Below are positions 55,903 through 64,000 of a stretch of 64,000 nucleotides of DNA, one piece after another; the stretch's first letter is position 1; each line of letters opens with the position of its first letter. The stretch is from JANJTB01 sp032027125. Its GTDB lineage: Bacteria > Bacteroidota > Ignavibacteria > Kapaibacteriales > UBA2268. Location of the stretch: NCBI GenBank assembly GCA_032027125.1, contig JAVSMQ010000001.1:4174117-4238116 (forward strand), in the 5' to 3' direction. Below the pieces are notes generated by a model, which was not told the origin of the DNA, made no database searches, and was given only the letters and a program-made list of their open reading frames with translations. The position numbers and the translations under genes were made by a program.

Positions 55903-55931
55903 AAGTGCCACACTTTGGAAGTGTGGCACTT
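55903..55931 (+). terminator. GTGCCACACTT palindrome after the giant gene
   Basis: AAGTGCCACACTT, a 3-nt loop and AAGTGTGGCACTT form a 13-bp perfect stem 27 bp after the stop. It lacks a clear T tract downstream (TCTTAATTCT). It may end transcription, but it is also a dispersed element, related to 22476-22506. Confidence 0.6.
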
Positions 55932-56030
55932 CTTAATTCTCCAAACTTTCGGAAGGGTTTTTCATATCACATAAAATAATTCAAATAAAAATTGAAATTA
56001 ATTCCACACATTTGATTTTATTTATTTGCA

Positions 56031-56113
56031 TTTGTCAGATATTTATTATTTTTACTTTTGAAGGTTTGCATTTTTAAGTATCATTTATCTCGTGCAAACA
56101 AAATTTGGGACTT
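56031..56113 (+). promoter_or_regulatory. Promoter and conserved 5' leader of array C
   Basis: TTTG (56031-56034), 18 bp, then TACTTTTG (56053-56060), the same spacing as at array B. From 56047 to 56113 it matches 32202-32268 with one substitution. The 7-bp inverted repeat GTTTGCA (56064-56070) and TGCAAAC (56093-56099) follows the -7 box directly. Flanking DNA on both sides differs between loci, so the leader is under selection or was copied recently. Confidence 0.8.
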
Positions 56114-56283
56114 TTTAATAGATTAATTGATTTTTATAGAGTTTTTTAGTAAATTCGTATGTTCAGACGGCAATTGACTGTTGTTCTTTGACAATTGAAT
56201 ATTATCATAACTTGATGATTTATCATCAAAATCAAGCAAATTCATAGAAAAATGCTGATTTTGATCAAAAATGCCCTGCAAAG

Positions 56284-56661
56284 AGCTATCAAAACACTCG
56301 GACGCTTCAACGAAACGTTCGGACGCTTCAACGAAACGCTCGGACGCTTCAACGAAACGCTCGGACGCTTCAACGAAATGCTCGGACGCTTCAACGAAAC
56401 GCTCGGACGCTTCAACGAAACGCTCGGATGCTTCAACGAAACGTTCGGACGCTTCAACGAAACGCTCGGATGCTTCAACGAAACGTTCGGGCGCTTCAAC
56501 GAAACGCTCGGATGCTTCAACGAAACGCTCGGACACTACAACGAAACGCTCGGACACTTCAACGAAACGCTCGGATGCTTCAACGAAACGCTCGGATGCT
56601 TCAACGAAACGCTCGGACACTTCAACGAAATACCCGGATGCATCATCAAAATATATTTTTA
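56284..56661 (+). repeat. 21-bp tandem repeat array C
   Basis: Sixteen well-conserved 21-bp units start at 56305 and every 21 bp to 56620, with degenerate units at 56284 and 56641. The unit is CTTCAACGAAACGCTCGGA followed by CG, TG or CA. CG endings dominate the leader side and TG or CA endings the gene side. Within a unit GAAxCG and CGCTTC can pair around a CTCGGA loop with one mismatch. The array starts 170 bp after the leader and ends 107 bp before the Fn3 gene. All six frames are open for long stretches because the unit contains no stop, so the ORFs are not evidence of coding. Confidence 0.93.
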
Positions 56662-56768
56662 TTGAATTTTATAATTTTGAAAATAAAATTTACAACATTT
56701 TTAAATTGAAATTTCTTGTGTTTTTCTAATAATTAAATATTTTTAAACTTTTTGAGGATTTTGATTTT

Positions 56769-57983
56769 ATGGCAACAACAGAATTACGCCGAAATTACAG
56801 AATGACTGATGCTGAACTTTGTATGTTTGCATCAAATTTATGTAATTTTCTAACGCGGGATATGACGGATTTCGCACCAATTGGTTTGACTGCTCCTAAA
56901 GTTACTTCTTTTAAGGCACTGGGAGATGCCTTTGAAGTTCTTTCCCCTGATGGTTCCATTATAGGGGATGTTATGATTACAACTGAGGATAAGAAATCTG
57001 TTCGCGAACAGTTATTGGCAACAATCCGTGCTATGGCTTTGAGGGTTGAGCAAAAATGGGGTACTAATTCCGGAAAATACAGACGTCTCGACCTTCGTAC
57101 CCCATCAAATTTGACTGATGATGTTTTGCTTGTTACTGCCCGTACTATTCATTCAAAGATTACTGAGTATCTGCCGGACCTTGCTGATTTAGGACTGACA
57201 CAGTTAATGCTGGACGATTTTGAAGCTTTGAATGAACAGTTTGAACTTGCAAAAAACGCACAAAGTGATGCGATTGCGCTGCGTGATGAAAAAAAAGATG
57301 AACGAATTAATAAAGGCAATGAACTTTACAAATTGCTTAGTTTTTATTGTAATTACGGCAAGTTAATTTATGAAAAAACGAGTCCGGCAAAATATAATGA
57401 CTATCTTATCTATGATAGTTTTAATGCCGGAACTTTAACCGCACCCGAAAATCTAACTGTAGATGTCAGTACAATGATTTTCTCTTGGGATGAAGTCGAA
57501 AATGCGACCTCATATCAGCTTGAAACCTCAATAGTGGGTGCAGAATGGGAAGAAATTTATTCCGGAGAGGAAAATTTTGTTAATTACGTTCCGCCTGTTG
57601 AAGGCTTGAGGCAGTATCGCGTAAGAGCAAGAAATTCAAACGGTTACGGTCCTTCGAGCGTTGTAATGCATTATAATTATGTCGCTATTTTACCGGCGCC
57701 CGGTTATATTTCATTGTCAGTAATCAACGCTACAACCGGAGCTATCGCCCTTAACTGGGAAGAGGTCGCTACAGCAGAATTTTATCGGCTGTATCACAGT
57801 CAGGTTGCCCTCAACGCTCCAGACCCCGGTGAATATACGATGTTAGGCGAGTTTACCGTCGCTTCCTATTCGGGAACTGTAAATACCGGTTATCGCCATT
57901 GGTTTCAGGTTATTTGCGGTAACAGCCAAAAGCTATCGGTCGCCAGTGATGCAGTCTATGTGGACATACCACTTGTGCCGTAA
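56769..57983 (+). CDS. Array-associated helical/Fn3 protein (C paralogue)
   Basis: A 404-residue protein, the same length as its paralogue at 33025. The N-terminal half shares the skeleton RNYRMTDAEL.MF.SNLC...LTRD, LTAPK, KALGDAFEV, IRxMALR, PDLADLGLT and KGNELY but is otherwise well diverged. From ENLTVDVSTMIFSWDEVENA to the C-terminus (two Fn3-like domains) it is nearly identical to the paralogue, including at the DNA level. No signal peptide. The site before the ATG contains TTTGAGGA. It is linked to the array-C leader and array. Confidence 0.85.
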   Translation: MATTELRRNYRMTDAELCMFASNLCNFLTRDMTDFAPIGLTAPKVTSFKALGDAFEVLSPDGSIIGDVMITTEDKKSVREQLLATIRAMALRVEQKWGTNSGKYRRLDLRTPSNLTDDVLLVTARTIHSKITEYLPDLADLGLTQLMLDDFEALNEQFELAKNAQSDAIALRDEKKDERINKGNELYKLLSFYCNYGKLIYEKTSPAKYNDYLIYDSFNAGTLTAPENLTVDVSTMIFSWDEVENATSYQLETSIVGAEWEEIYSGEENFVNYVPPVEGLRQYRVRARNSNGYGPSSVVMHYNYVAILPAPGYISLSVINATTGAIALNWEEVATAEFYRLYHSQVALNAPDPGEYTMLGEFTVASYSGTVNTGYRHWFQVICGNSQKLSVASDAVYVDIPLVP

Positions 57984-58007
57984 GAGCCACCTCCCCTTAA
58001 TTCCCTC

Positions 58008-58080
58008 CTTGAAAAAAAGGAGGGAAGGTTTAAACAGCAAAAAACTAATCAGCCCACGGCTTAAATACCGTGGGCTGATT
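58008..58080. repeat. Two inverted repeats after the second Fn3 gene
   Basis: CCCTCCTTGAAAAAAAGGAGGG is the counterpart of the repeat after the first Fn3 gene (34254). It is followed by AATCAGCCCACGG / CCGTGGGCTGATT at 58047-58080 (13-bp perfect stem, 8-nt loop), which may act as a terminator between the convergent genes, although no T run follows. Confidence 0.75.
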
Positions 58081-58145
58081 GAATGAAAAGAGGGGAGATA
58101 TTAAAAAATTAACAAACGCATCTTTAATATCATTCCGTTACATTT

Positions 58146-59858
58146 TTATTTTTGAATCGGTTTAATTAATTTGTCAAGTGTTTCAATTAATTCATCGCCT
58201 CTTAATCCATCTATAGCAATAATTTTGCCTTCAGGTTCTATCAAGAATGTTTCCGGTACTCCGTTTACTTCAAAAATACTTGTTATATCACAGTCCCAAT
58301 TTCCGGCATAAGAGTGCATCCAAGGGAGATTCGATTCAATTTGCTCTTCGGGTTTCAGCCAGGGCATTTTCTTTTTACTTTCTCTGAATTTTCTTACAGT
58401 TTCGGCAGAGGCATCAATAGCAACACTAAATATAGTAAAGTTTTTACTTTTGAATGTATCGTATGCTTTGATTAAAGAAGGCAGTTCCATCAGACATGGA
58501 ACACACCATGTTCCCCAGACATCCACTAGAACATATTTTCCCGCTAAACTTTTTGGAGTAATTAGTTCTGATTCATTGTCGAGGTTTTTTAAAGTAAAAT
58601 CAGGAATTATCTTGCCAACCTGAATTGCCTTATCCTTTCCAAATTCACCTTTTGCCATTTTGGCTTCTTTTGTATCTGCATATTCAGCCTGAAGTTTTTC
58701 GTAGTACTTATCTTTTAGATTTTCCAATTGGTTATAGCTGCAATATCTTACAAGAAGAGACAGAATACCTGCTTTAGTTTTATCAGTATGATTACTTGAA
58801 AGAACTTTATAGATATATTCAGGGTTTTCAATATGACCGAGTAATATTTCGGCAAAAACCAGATGGTAGTAATTAACCGATTCATCCCAAATAGGGGAGA
58901 CCGGCTCAACTGTATAGATTTCACGAATCAGATTTTTATCAACCGATTCCTCAATACCTCTAATATTTACACCATCATGTGCAACTTCCAAATATTCAAA
59001 AATCGAAAGAAGGCGGGCATTCTTATCCTTTAAGTCTGCAATTTGCTGCTTTATTAATTCAAGAGATTTTTTCTTTAAATCAATATTTCGTGCCCCTCTT
59101 TCTTCATCAGGAATTTTACTGTTAACATAGAGATTGGAGCGGTCAACCAGATAATCGTAAGAGAGTTTTGTAATATTTTTAAAAGTAATAAATTCAGACT
59201 GGTATTTATCATCACCAATTTCAATTTTGGATTGATATGAACTGTCCGGATAATATGACGGAGTAAGAGTTATCCGAAATTTTCCTTCTTTATTTATAAT
59301 TCCGGAAAAATAATCACCATTCCCATCATAAACATAGAAATCTGACTGCGAGCCGTTAAATGTATTGTTTGACCACATTACGTCGTATTCCGGAAATATC
59401 TGATATAACAAAGTATCGGAATTATAGCTGACATCAAAAGAATAAGTCCCGTCAGCATTTCGGGTCATTGAAGGGGCATTCTCAAAATCACGGTTGTTGA
59501 AATTTCCGGTTATAAGTACATTTTTGATGTCTGGATATAATCTATTAGGGCTGAGTTTAGAAATTATATATAACGAATCCATATCCGAGGGAATAAAAAA
59601 CTTTTCGGTAGTACTTTTGTGGTCAACAGCAGTGACAATAAGTTCGACGACATATTTCGAATCAACCCTGATTGAAAAATTACCTTCTGAATCAGCCTGA
59701 CTGATAACTAAATCACCTTTTGAATTTTTATAACTGATATGAGCAAGTTTGGGGGTTTTATCTTCATAAGTAAGAATCTTACCGTTGATTATAAGGTCTG
59801 AATATGCCGACTGAAATAATAATAATAACAATAAAATGCAATACGATATATTTTTCAT
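58146..59858 (-). CDS. Exported TlpA-like thioredoxin-domain protein
   Basis: A 570-residue exported protein with a signal peptide (YCILLLLLLFQSAYS). The N-terminal region is a carboxypeptidase-regulatory-like beta domain (ILTYEDKTPKLAHISYKNSK). A long helical middle follows, then a C-terminal TlpA/ResA-type thioredoxin domain with the active site W-C-V-P-C near residue 455 (DVWGTWCVPCLMELPSL) and the cis-proline loop GVPETFLIEPEGKII. It is likely a periplasmic disulfide reductase, as is frequent in Bacteroidota. The substrate is unknown. Confidence 0.88.
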   Translation of the reverse strand: MKNISYCILLLLLLFQSAYSDLIINGKILTYEDKTPKLAHISYKNSKGDLVISQADSEGNFSIRVDSKYVVELIVTAVDHKSTTEKFFIPSDMDSLYIISKLSPNRLYPDIKNVLITGNFNNRDFENAPSMTRNADGTYSFDVSYNSDTLLYQIFPEYDVMWSNNTFNGSQSDFYVYDGNGDYFSGIINKEGKFRITLTPSYYPDSSYQSKIEIGDDKYQSEFITFKNITKLSYDYLVDRSNLYVNSKIPDEERGARNIDLKKKSLELIKQQIADLKDKNARLLSIFEYLEVAHDGVNIRGIEESVDKNLIREIYTVEPVSPIWDESVNYYHLVFAEILLGHIENPEYIYKVLSSNHTDKTKAGILSLLVRYCSYNQLENLKDKYYEKLQAEYADTKEAKMAKGEFGKDKAIQVGKIIPDFTLKNLDNESELITPKSLAGKYVLVDVWGTWCVPCLMELPSLIKAYDTFKSKNFTIFSVAIDASAETVRKFRESKKKMPWLKPEEQIESNLPWMHSYAGNWDCDITSIFEVNGVPETFLIEPEGKIIAIDGLRGDELIETLDKLIKPIQK

Positions 59859-59945
59859 AATATAAATCCGGAAAATTATAAAATTGTATATGAAAAGACA
59901 GTTAAATCCTAGTAAGTTGTGTTGGATTTAAATTTAGAAATAAAA

Positions 59946-59974
59946 ATCCCCTCACTTGTTTAAAAGGAGGGGAA
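59946..59974 (-). terminator. Probable terminator after the OmpA/PD40 gene
   Basis: On the minus strand TCCCCTCC... pairs with ...GAGGGGA, followed by TTTTTATTTC, about 30 bp after the stop codon. Confidence 0.6.
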
Positions 59975-60005
59975 ATGAATTCAAATAATTCTCTTACTTT
60001 TCTGA

Positions 60006-62663
60006 TTAATCTTCATATTCACTGAGTGGAGTACGAACAGTAACCTGAACTGTACGATTATAGAATCTGCCTTCCGGCAATTCATTAGTGTAAAGCGGGT
60101 CTTCTTCTCCAACACCCTTCGAATCAAGCTGATTATAGAGTCCGCCAGTCTGCTTGTTAATACCTTGTTTCACAGCATTAGCACGGTTTGTTGAAAGTTT
60201 CTGGTTATGGTCATACATACCGACAACATCGGTATGACCGATAACTTCGATTTTTGAAGAAGCTTTACAACGTGAATAAACGTAGTCTCGCATGATTCGG
60301 TCATTGACGGGACCGGCATCAAATTTATCAAACGGAAAGAGAATCAGGTTGTAAATTTCACGTGTAGTATCCATTGTACCTTCAGTTCTTAACCTTGATT
60401 GAGTAACCTGTAAAACCGGAATTGTAATAGGGTCGCTCATACATTCTGCACCTGAATGAGTTGTAATAACAAGCTGGGCTGTGAAAGCAGTTTCATCGGT
60501 TGGATATGCCCTTGAAGCGCTCTGCCAGTTCCATTGGTGTTTTTCATCAACAAGACCAACATCTGTAAGAGTTTTCCATGTTTCATTATTACGTTTAATT
60601 TCGACTCTTCTTTTGGCGACAAGTGCGTCTTCAATACCGTTTTTCATTACATAGTTCATATTACGGGGCTGAGGCTCAGTAACAGAACCAATATCAAATA
60701 CGGGCTTGATAACTTCCCAATTGTCGCAAAGAATTTCAACACGGCGGTTTTCGTAAACACCAATCGAATCAACTCTTGTACTGGTTGGATGCTCAGGCAT
60801 GTCTCTTGGTTTGAGAGTCATTCTTGATGGGTCAATCTTCCAGATATTTTTAAAATAGTCATAAATTTTCTGACCGCGTGATTCTGAAAGTTTTCTATTA
60901 TTTTTTTCGCATGAAGACAAACCGTCATTACAACCTACGATAGTAATTTTAGCATCAGGATTGTTGCGAAGTCTGTATCCGTAAATATTAAGCAAATGAT
61001 AATATTTATCAAGAGTACCGCCTAAAATTGTAGTATCGGTAAAAATCTCTGTCTGGTCAGCAGATTCAAATAAAATGTATCTTTCAGGAATTACATCCTT
61101 GCATTGATCAAAAAATACATAATTCAGCAGCGGGTAAAGGTTCCATGTTTTTGTCTCTTTCATGACCAAACCTCTCCATGTAGCAAGTTTAGGCTGACGG
61201 ACTTTTTGCTGAGTAATATAATCTGCTTCTGCAATTTCAGCAGCCAAAACAGGACGCTGACCTAAAGTAATAACAACATTTATCTCATCAGCAGGTTTGT
61301 TAACTTCGTCAGGATTTTCAGTCATATCAGGACGTGTAACTCTTTGAGTAACCGTTTTGCTTCCATATTTTGGATGAGATGCAGTAATTTCGAGGTCAAT
61401 ATATTTCAAAGAATCCTTTGGATTGCCATAATCTGGATTCGAAATAATAACTTCAAACTTTGGTTTAAAAGTGGTGATACTGTCTTTAACGATTCTTCCT
61501 GTGACAGGATTTTTTACAATCACTGTTGCAGGAATAAATTCCTGTGAACATTCATCAATTACAGTGGTCAATACGTTAACTGCACGGAAGAATGAAGGAA
61601 CAAATGCCATAAATACATCAAGATTTCCCTGATAACCGCTCAAATCCTGTCTGGTAGATGAAAAATAAATAATATCACCTGACGCAGGCAATGTTATAAA
61701 TGCTTCATCCTGTTTTGTATTGATAGGCTCACCAAGATTTTCGGGTTTAGTCCAGTTGTTCGATGATGCGTCGTATCTTGATACATAAAAGTCAAGACCG
61801 CCTATATTCGGACTGTGACTGTCAGAAGCAAAGAATAGAGTGGAATTATCGGCGGCAATAAACGGAGTATATTCCCATCCGTCAGTATTCAAGGCTTCAA
61901 GGTTAACAGCTTCTTTCCAGTCTTCTGTGTCTTCATCCCAATCAGAATACCATAAATCCATATTCTTTGGAATAGGTTTACCATTACTGTTCGGACCTTT
62001 ACGGGTTGATACAAAGTAAATTCTCTTCTGGTCAGGAGAAATTGAAGGCTGTGATTCCCAATTATCAGTATTTACATTTTTACCTAAATTAACCGGACGA
62101 CCCCATTTGTCTCCTGCTATCGTTGACTTGTACAAATCACAGGAACCTAATCCGTCAGGACGGCTGCAGGCTGTAAAATACAAAGTTTGTCTGTCGGCAG
62201 AAATTGATGCTGCACCCTCAGCAAATTCGGTATTAACATTTAGATAATTCAAATTTGAAAGCGTGTCAATATTATATGGTGTAAAGAATATAGTATCAAG
62301 ACGATCAGCCTTTTTTGCAGCCCAGAAATCATGAGATGGTTTACCATCCTTTAAACGGCTTCCTGAACGATCGGAAACATAAAACAGGGTTTTACCGTCA
62401 GCACTGACAGTTGGTGCATAATCCACGCCTGATGAGTTGACAACAGGACCCAGATTTATGATTCTTATTCTGTTTGCTTTTTCCAATATTCCGCCTTTCT
62501 CACCTTGCTGGGCTACGATTTCGGCACTGAATAAAAAGTTTACACCGGGGGCTAAATTAAATCCGGCATCACTTTTGTTCTCTTTAGTTTGAGATAACAA
62601 CTGTTGGTTGAAAAATGCAGCTGTGATTATGAGAGCAAGTGAAAACGTAATGAATCTTTGCAT
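60006..62663 (-). CDS. PD40/OmpA-family outer-membrane-associated protein
   Basis: An 885-residue exported protein (signal peptide near IITAAFFNQQLLSQ). It begins with a PD40/TolB-like propeller: YAPTVSADGKTLFYVSDRSG, QPSISPDQKRIYFVSTRKGP and FIAADNSTLFFASDSHSP. A middle beta domain follows. Next are two OmpA-like peptidoglycan-binding units: an atypical one around residues 540-650 (ITIVGCNDGLSSCEKNNRKL... ENRRVEIL) and a canonical one at the C-terminus (IEVIGHTDVVGMYDHNQKLS). Similar proteins anchor surface machineries such as T9SS to peptidoglycan, but that role here is inference. The duplicated OmpA unit is unusual. Confidence 0.85.
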   Translation of the reverse strand: MQRFITFSLALIITAAFFNQQLLSQTKENKSDAGFNLAPGVNFLFSAEIVAQQGEKGGILEKANRIRIINLGPVVNSSGVDYAPTVSADGKTLFYVSDRSGSRLKDGKPSHDFWAAKKADRLDTIFFTPYNIDTLSNLNYLNVNTEFAEGAASISADRQTLYFTACSRPDGLGSCDLYKSTIAGDKWGRPVNLGKNVNTDNWESQPSISPDQKRIYFVSTRKGPNSNGKPIPKNMDLWYSDWDEDTEDWKEAVNLEALNTDGWEYTPFIAADNSTLFFASDSHSPNIGGLDFYVSRYDASSNNWTKPENLGEPINTKQDEAFITLPASGDIIYFSSTRQDLSGYQGNLDVFMAFVPSFFRAVNVLTTVIDECSQEFIPATVIVKNPVTGRIVKDSITTFKPKFEVIISNPDYGNPKDSLKYIDLEITASHPKYGSKTVTQRVTRPDMTENPDEVNKPADEINVVITLGQRPVLAAEIAEADYITQQKVRQPKLATWRGLVMKETKTWNLYPLLNYVFFDQCKDVIPERYILFESADQTEIFTDTTILGGTLDKYYHLLNIYGYRLRNNPDAKITIVGCNDGLSSCEKNNRKLSESRGQKIYDYFKNIWKIDPSRMTLKPRDMPEHPTSTRVDSIGVYENRRVEILCDNWEVIKPVFDIGSVTEPQPRNMNYVMKNGIEDALVAKRRVEIKRNNETWKTLTDVGLVDEKHQWNWQSASRAYPTDETAFTAQLVITTHSGAECMSDPITIPVLQVTQSRLRTEGTMDTTREIYNLILFPFDKFDAGPVNDRIMRDYVYSRCKASSKIEVIGHTDVVGMYDHNQKLSTNRANAVKQGINKQTGGLYNQLDSKGVGEEDPLYTNELPEGRFYNRTVQVTVRTPLSEYED

Positions 62664-63117
62664 AAGCTCCTACCTTTAATTAAAAAACTAAAATATTTAT
62701 TTTCATCAAAAAACTCCAATTTAAAATCGGTTAAATCTATAAACCATTACTTTTTAAATATCTTACAACTATAAACCAAAAAATAAAAAAAACTCATTCA
62801 AAATTTACACAAAATTAATAGCAAATTAATAAACTTTTTTAAACAAGCCAAATAATTTTATGCTATTTGTTCATTTTTATCAAAAAATAATTTATTTAAA
62901 AAACTTTTTTTTGATTTCCATGTTTACAAGATGTTAATTTAGCTAAAAGTATTGAAAAGACAAAGCAATTTTGATAACTGTGGAAAAATATTTCAAAAGA
63001 TTATCAAATAATTGAAATAAATTCAGATAGTAATTGTTAAATTACTATTATTGGATGAAAAAAAATCCGTAGTTCTACTGCAAATTCAAATTTCTAACGA
63101 TATTTTAAAAAAATAAA
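62664..63117. other. AT-rich intergenic region, nothing recognised
   Basis: There are 454 bp of A/T-run-rich DNA between two minus-strand genes. It must hold the promoter of the OmpA/PD40 gene (a TAGGAG ribosome site is visible next to its ATG). I find no ORF, inverted repeat or RNA gene that I can support. Confidence 0.5.
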
Positions 63118-63921
63118 TCAGTGAGCTTTAAAACCAAGTTCAAATAAAATTCTCCATTGATTTATTTTGAAATCTTTTCCATTATCGGAAATATTTGTAA
63201 ATGGAATATTATATTGAAAATAAGGCATAAGATATGTTGTTTCGGAAAAATTTATTTTAAATCCCATTGCCGGCATTAGATAGAATTGCAATGTATTTAG
63301 ATTTCTAACTTCACTATTTTGAATGGTAGAGGAATAGGAATTGTTCCCGGGGATACTTATATATATAGTTGTACCGTTACTCAATGTCACCTCCTGCTCC
63401 AGAAGTTCCTTGTCATGCTTAATTGCAGAACCCATAACGAAAGCTGCACCAAATCCAAGTCTGAAAAATAAAAAATTCACAGGTTCTATTTTTAAATATG
63501 GCATAGCCGTTAAATAATGTAAATCAATATCTCCCGTATGTCTGAACTGTACGGCAATGTTTTCCTTGATACCACTGTTTTTAAGCTCAAAGGGGATGAT
63601 TTCAGTTTCAACAAATGAGCTTTTTATACCGGAATAATCATACAATCCTGCTATACCGTATTTTAGCCATGGCAATAATGTTCTGTCGTATGATATACCG
63701 ACAGTAAAGCCTGAAGCAACTCCTTTTTCGAAAACACAGTCAAGACAATCAACATAAAATTCTCCTGATTGAAAATTCTGTCCCATACCAATGATAAATC
63801 CAATATAACCAGGGATTCTGTCCTTAGCCGGCATCAAAGGAGTTGGGTCATAGACAGTCTGAGAGGGTAGGTTTGACACCGAAACTAATAGTATCACAAT
63901 ATTAATATACAATAGACGCAT
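63118..63921 (-). CDS. Outer-membrane beta-barrel protein
   Basis: A 267-residue protein with a signal peptide (MRLLYINIVILLVSVSNLPS) and alternating amphipathic strands ending in an aromatic-rich C-terminus (WRILFELGFKAH). This fits an OmpA-like or PorT-like porin-fold barrel (GFTVGISYDRTLLPWLKYGI; FLFFRLGFGAAFVMG). A CLDC pair lies near residue 60. It faces away from the downstream partial gene. The exact family is not assigned. Confidence 0.7.
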   Translation of the reverse strand: MRLLYINIVILLVSVSNLPSQTVYDPTPLMPAKDRIPGYIGFIIGMGQNFQSGEFYVDCLDCVFEKGVASGFTVGISYDRTLLPWLKYGIAGLYDYSGIKSSFVETEIIPFELKNSGIKENIAVQFRHTGDIDLHYLTAMPYLKIEPVNFLFFRLGFGAAFVMGSAIKHDKELLEQEVTLSNGTTIYISIPGNNSYSSTIQNSEVRNLNTLQFYLMPAMGFKINFSETTYLMPYFQYNIPFTNISDNGKDFKINQWRILFELGFKAH

Positions 63922-63981
63922 TATATTCCACGTAATGTTATTTTTAATCTATACAATTAACTATTAAAGAACGCATTTATT

Positions 63982-64000
63982 ATGGAAAAAGTTACAGAAT
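63982..64000 (+). CDS. Possible start of a plus-strand gene, cut by the window
   Basis: An ATG at 63982 opens a frame reading MEKVTE up to the window end, divergent from the barrel gene. Only six codons are visible, so this is tentative. Confidence 0.25.

Noticed and set aside
56123..56729. Long heptad-repeat ORFs on both strands across array C, and similar ORFs in arrays A and B
   Set aside because: A stop-free 21-bp unit opens several frames at once. The encoded heptads are unrelated among the three arrays, lack consistent start sites, and in array B the best plus-strand frame is broken by a TGA in the unit at 32733.

Overview
The window is AT-rich DNA from a Gram-negative bacterium of the Bacteroidota/Chlorobiota/Ignavibacteria/Kapabacteria assemblage. 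The signs are several proteins with type IX secretion (T9SS) C-terminal sorting tails, SusC/TonB-like and OmpA/PD40 envelope proteins, WG-repeat and TlpA-like exported proteins, and a TTTG-spacer-TAnnTTTG promoter of the Bacteroidetes kind. A 21-base run of N inside the CRISPR array shows that this is a draft or metagenome assembly. The lineage call is inference; there is no rRNA or other phylogenetic marker to fix it. I saw no tRNA or rRNA gene.

Layout. 1-6.1 kb: minus-strand housekeeping genes (def, WG-repeat protein, YbaK-like deacylase, YciO/Sua5 family, an exported unknown, purH). 6.1-9.2 kb: an accessory island with dispersed repeats, an 18-unit 21-bp tandem array (array A), an exported unknown, two RHS-core remnants and two small toxin-antitoxin-like pairs. 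9.3-20.3 kb: a PEP/pyruvate-binding-nucleotidyltransferase fusion, PBP4-type carboxypeptidase, aminotransferase-pckA, ftsY-panC and yebC. 20.4-22.3 kb: an outer-membrane receptor. 22.6-31.9 kb: a type I-E CRISPR-Cas locus with 34 repeats and cas6e-cas5e-cas7e-cse2-cse1-cas3, but no cas1 or cas2. 32-35 kb: a second 21-bp array (B) with a fibronectin-III (Fn3) protein, then a DUF559 gene among G-rich repeats. 35.3-45 kb: an M16 protease, then a TetR-TolC-MFP-RND efflux operon. 45.4-55.9 kb: three tandem copies of a two-gene T9SS cassette, two of them with a truncated second gene. 56-58 kb: the third 21-bp array (C) with a second Fn3 protein. 58-64 kb: a TlpA-like thioredoxin, an OmpA/PD40 protein and an outer-membrane barrel.

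The best candidate for an undescribed system is a repeated module. Its parts, in order, are a TTTG-N18-TACTTTTG promoter, a nearly invariant leader of about 60 bp that opens with a GTTTGCA/TGCAAAC inverted repeat, an array of strictly 21-bp tandem units whose sequence differs completely between loci, and a 404-residue helical plus Fn3 protein gene. Loci B and C are complete. Locus A keeps a diverged leader and an array in inverted orientation but has no protein gene. Unit length is conserved and unit sequence is not. The paralogous proteins differ in their N-terminal halves and are almost identical in their C-terminal halves. This pattern suggests locus-specific pairing of array and N-terminal domain; function is unknown.

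The CRISPR locus would make crRNAs (Cas6e), assemble Cascade (Cse1, Cse2, Cas7e, Cas5e, Cas6e) and recruit Cas3 for degradation; any spacer acquisition would need Cas1-Cas2 from elsewhere. The efflux genes form a regulator-plus-tripartite-pump unit. The aminotransferase and pckA genes overlap and could together run aspartate to oxaloacetate to phosphoenolpyruvate.
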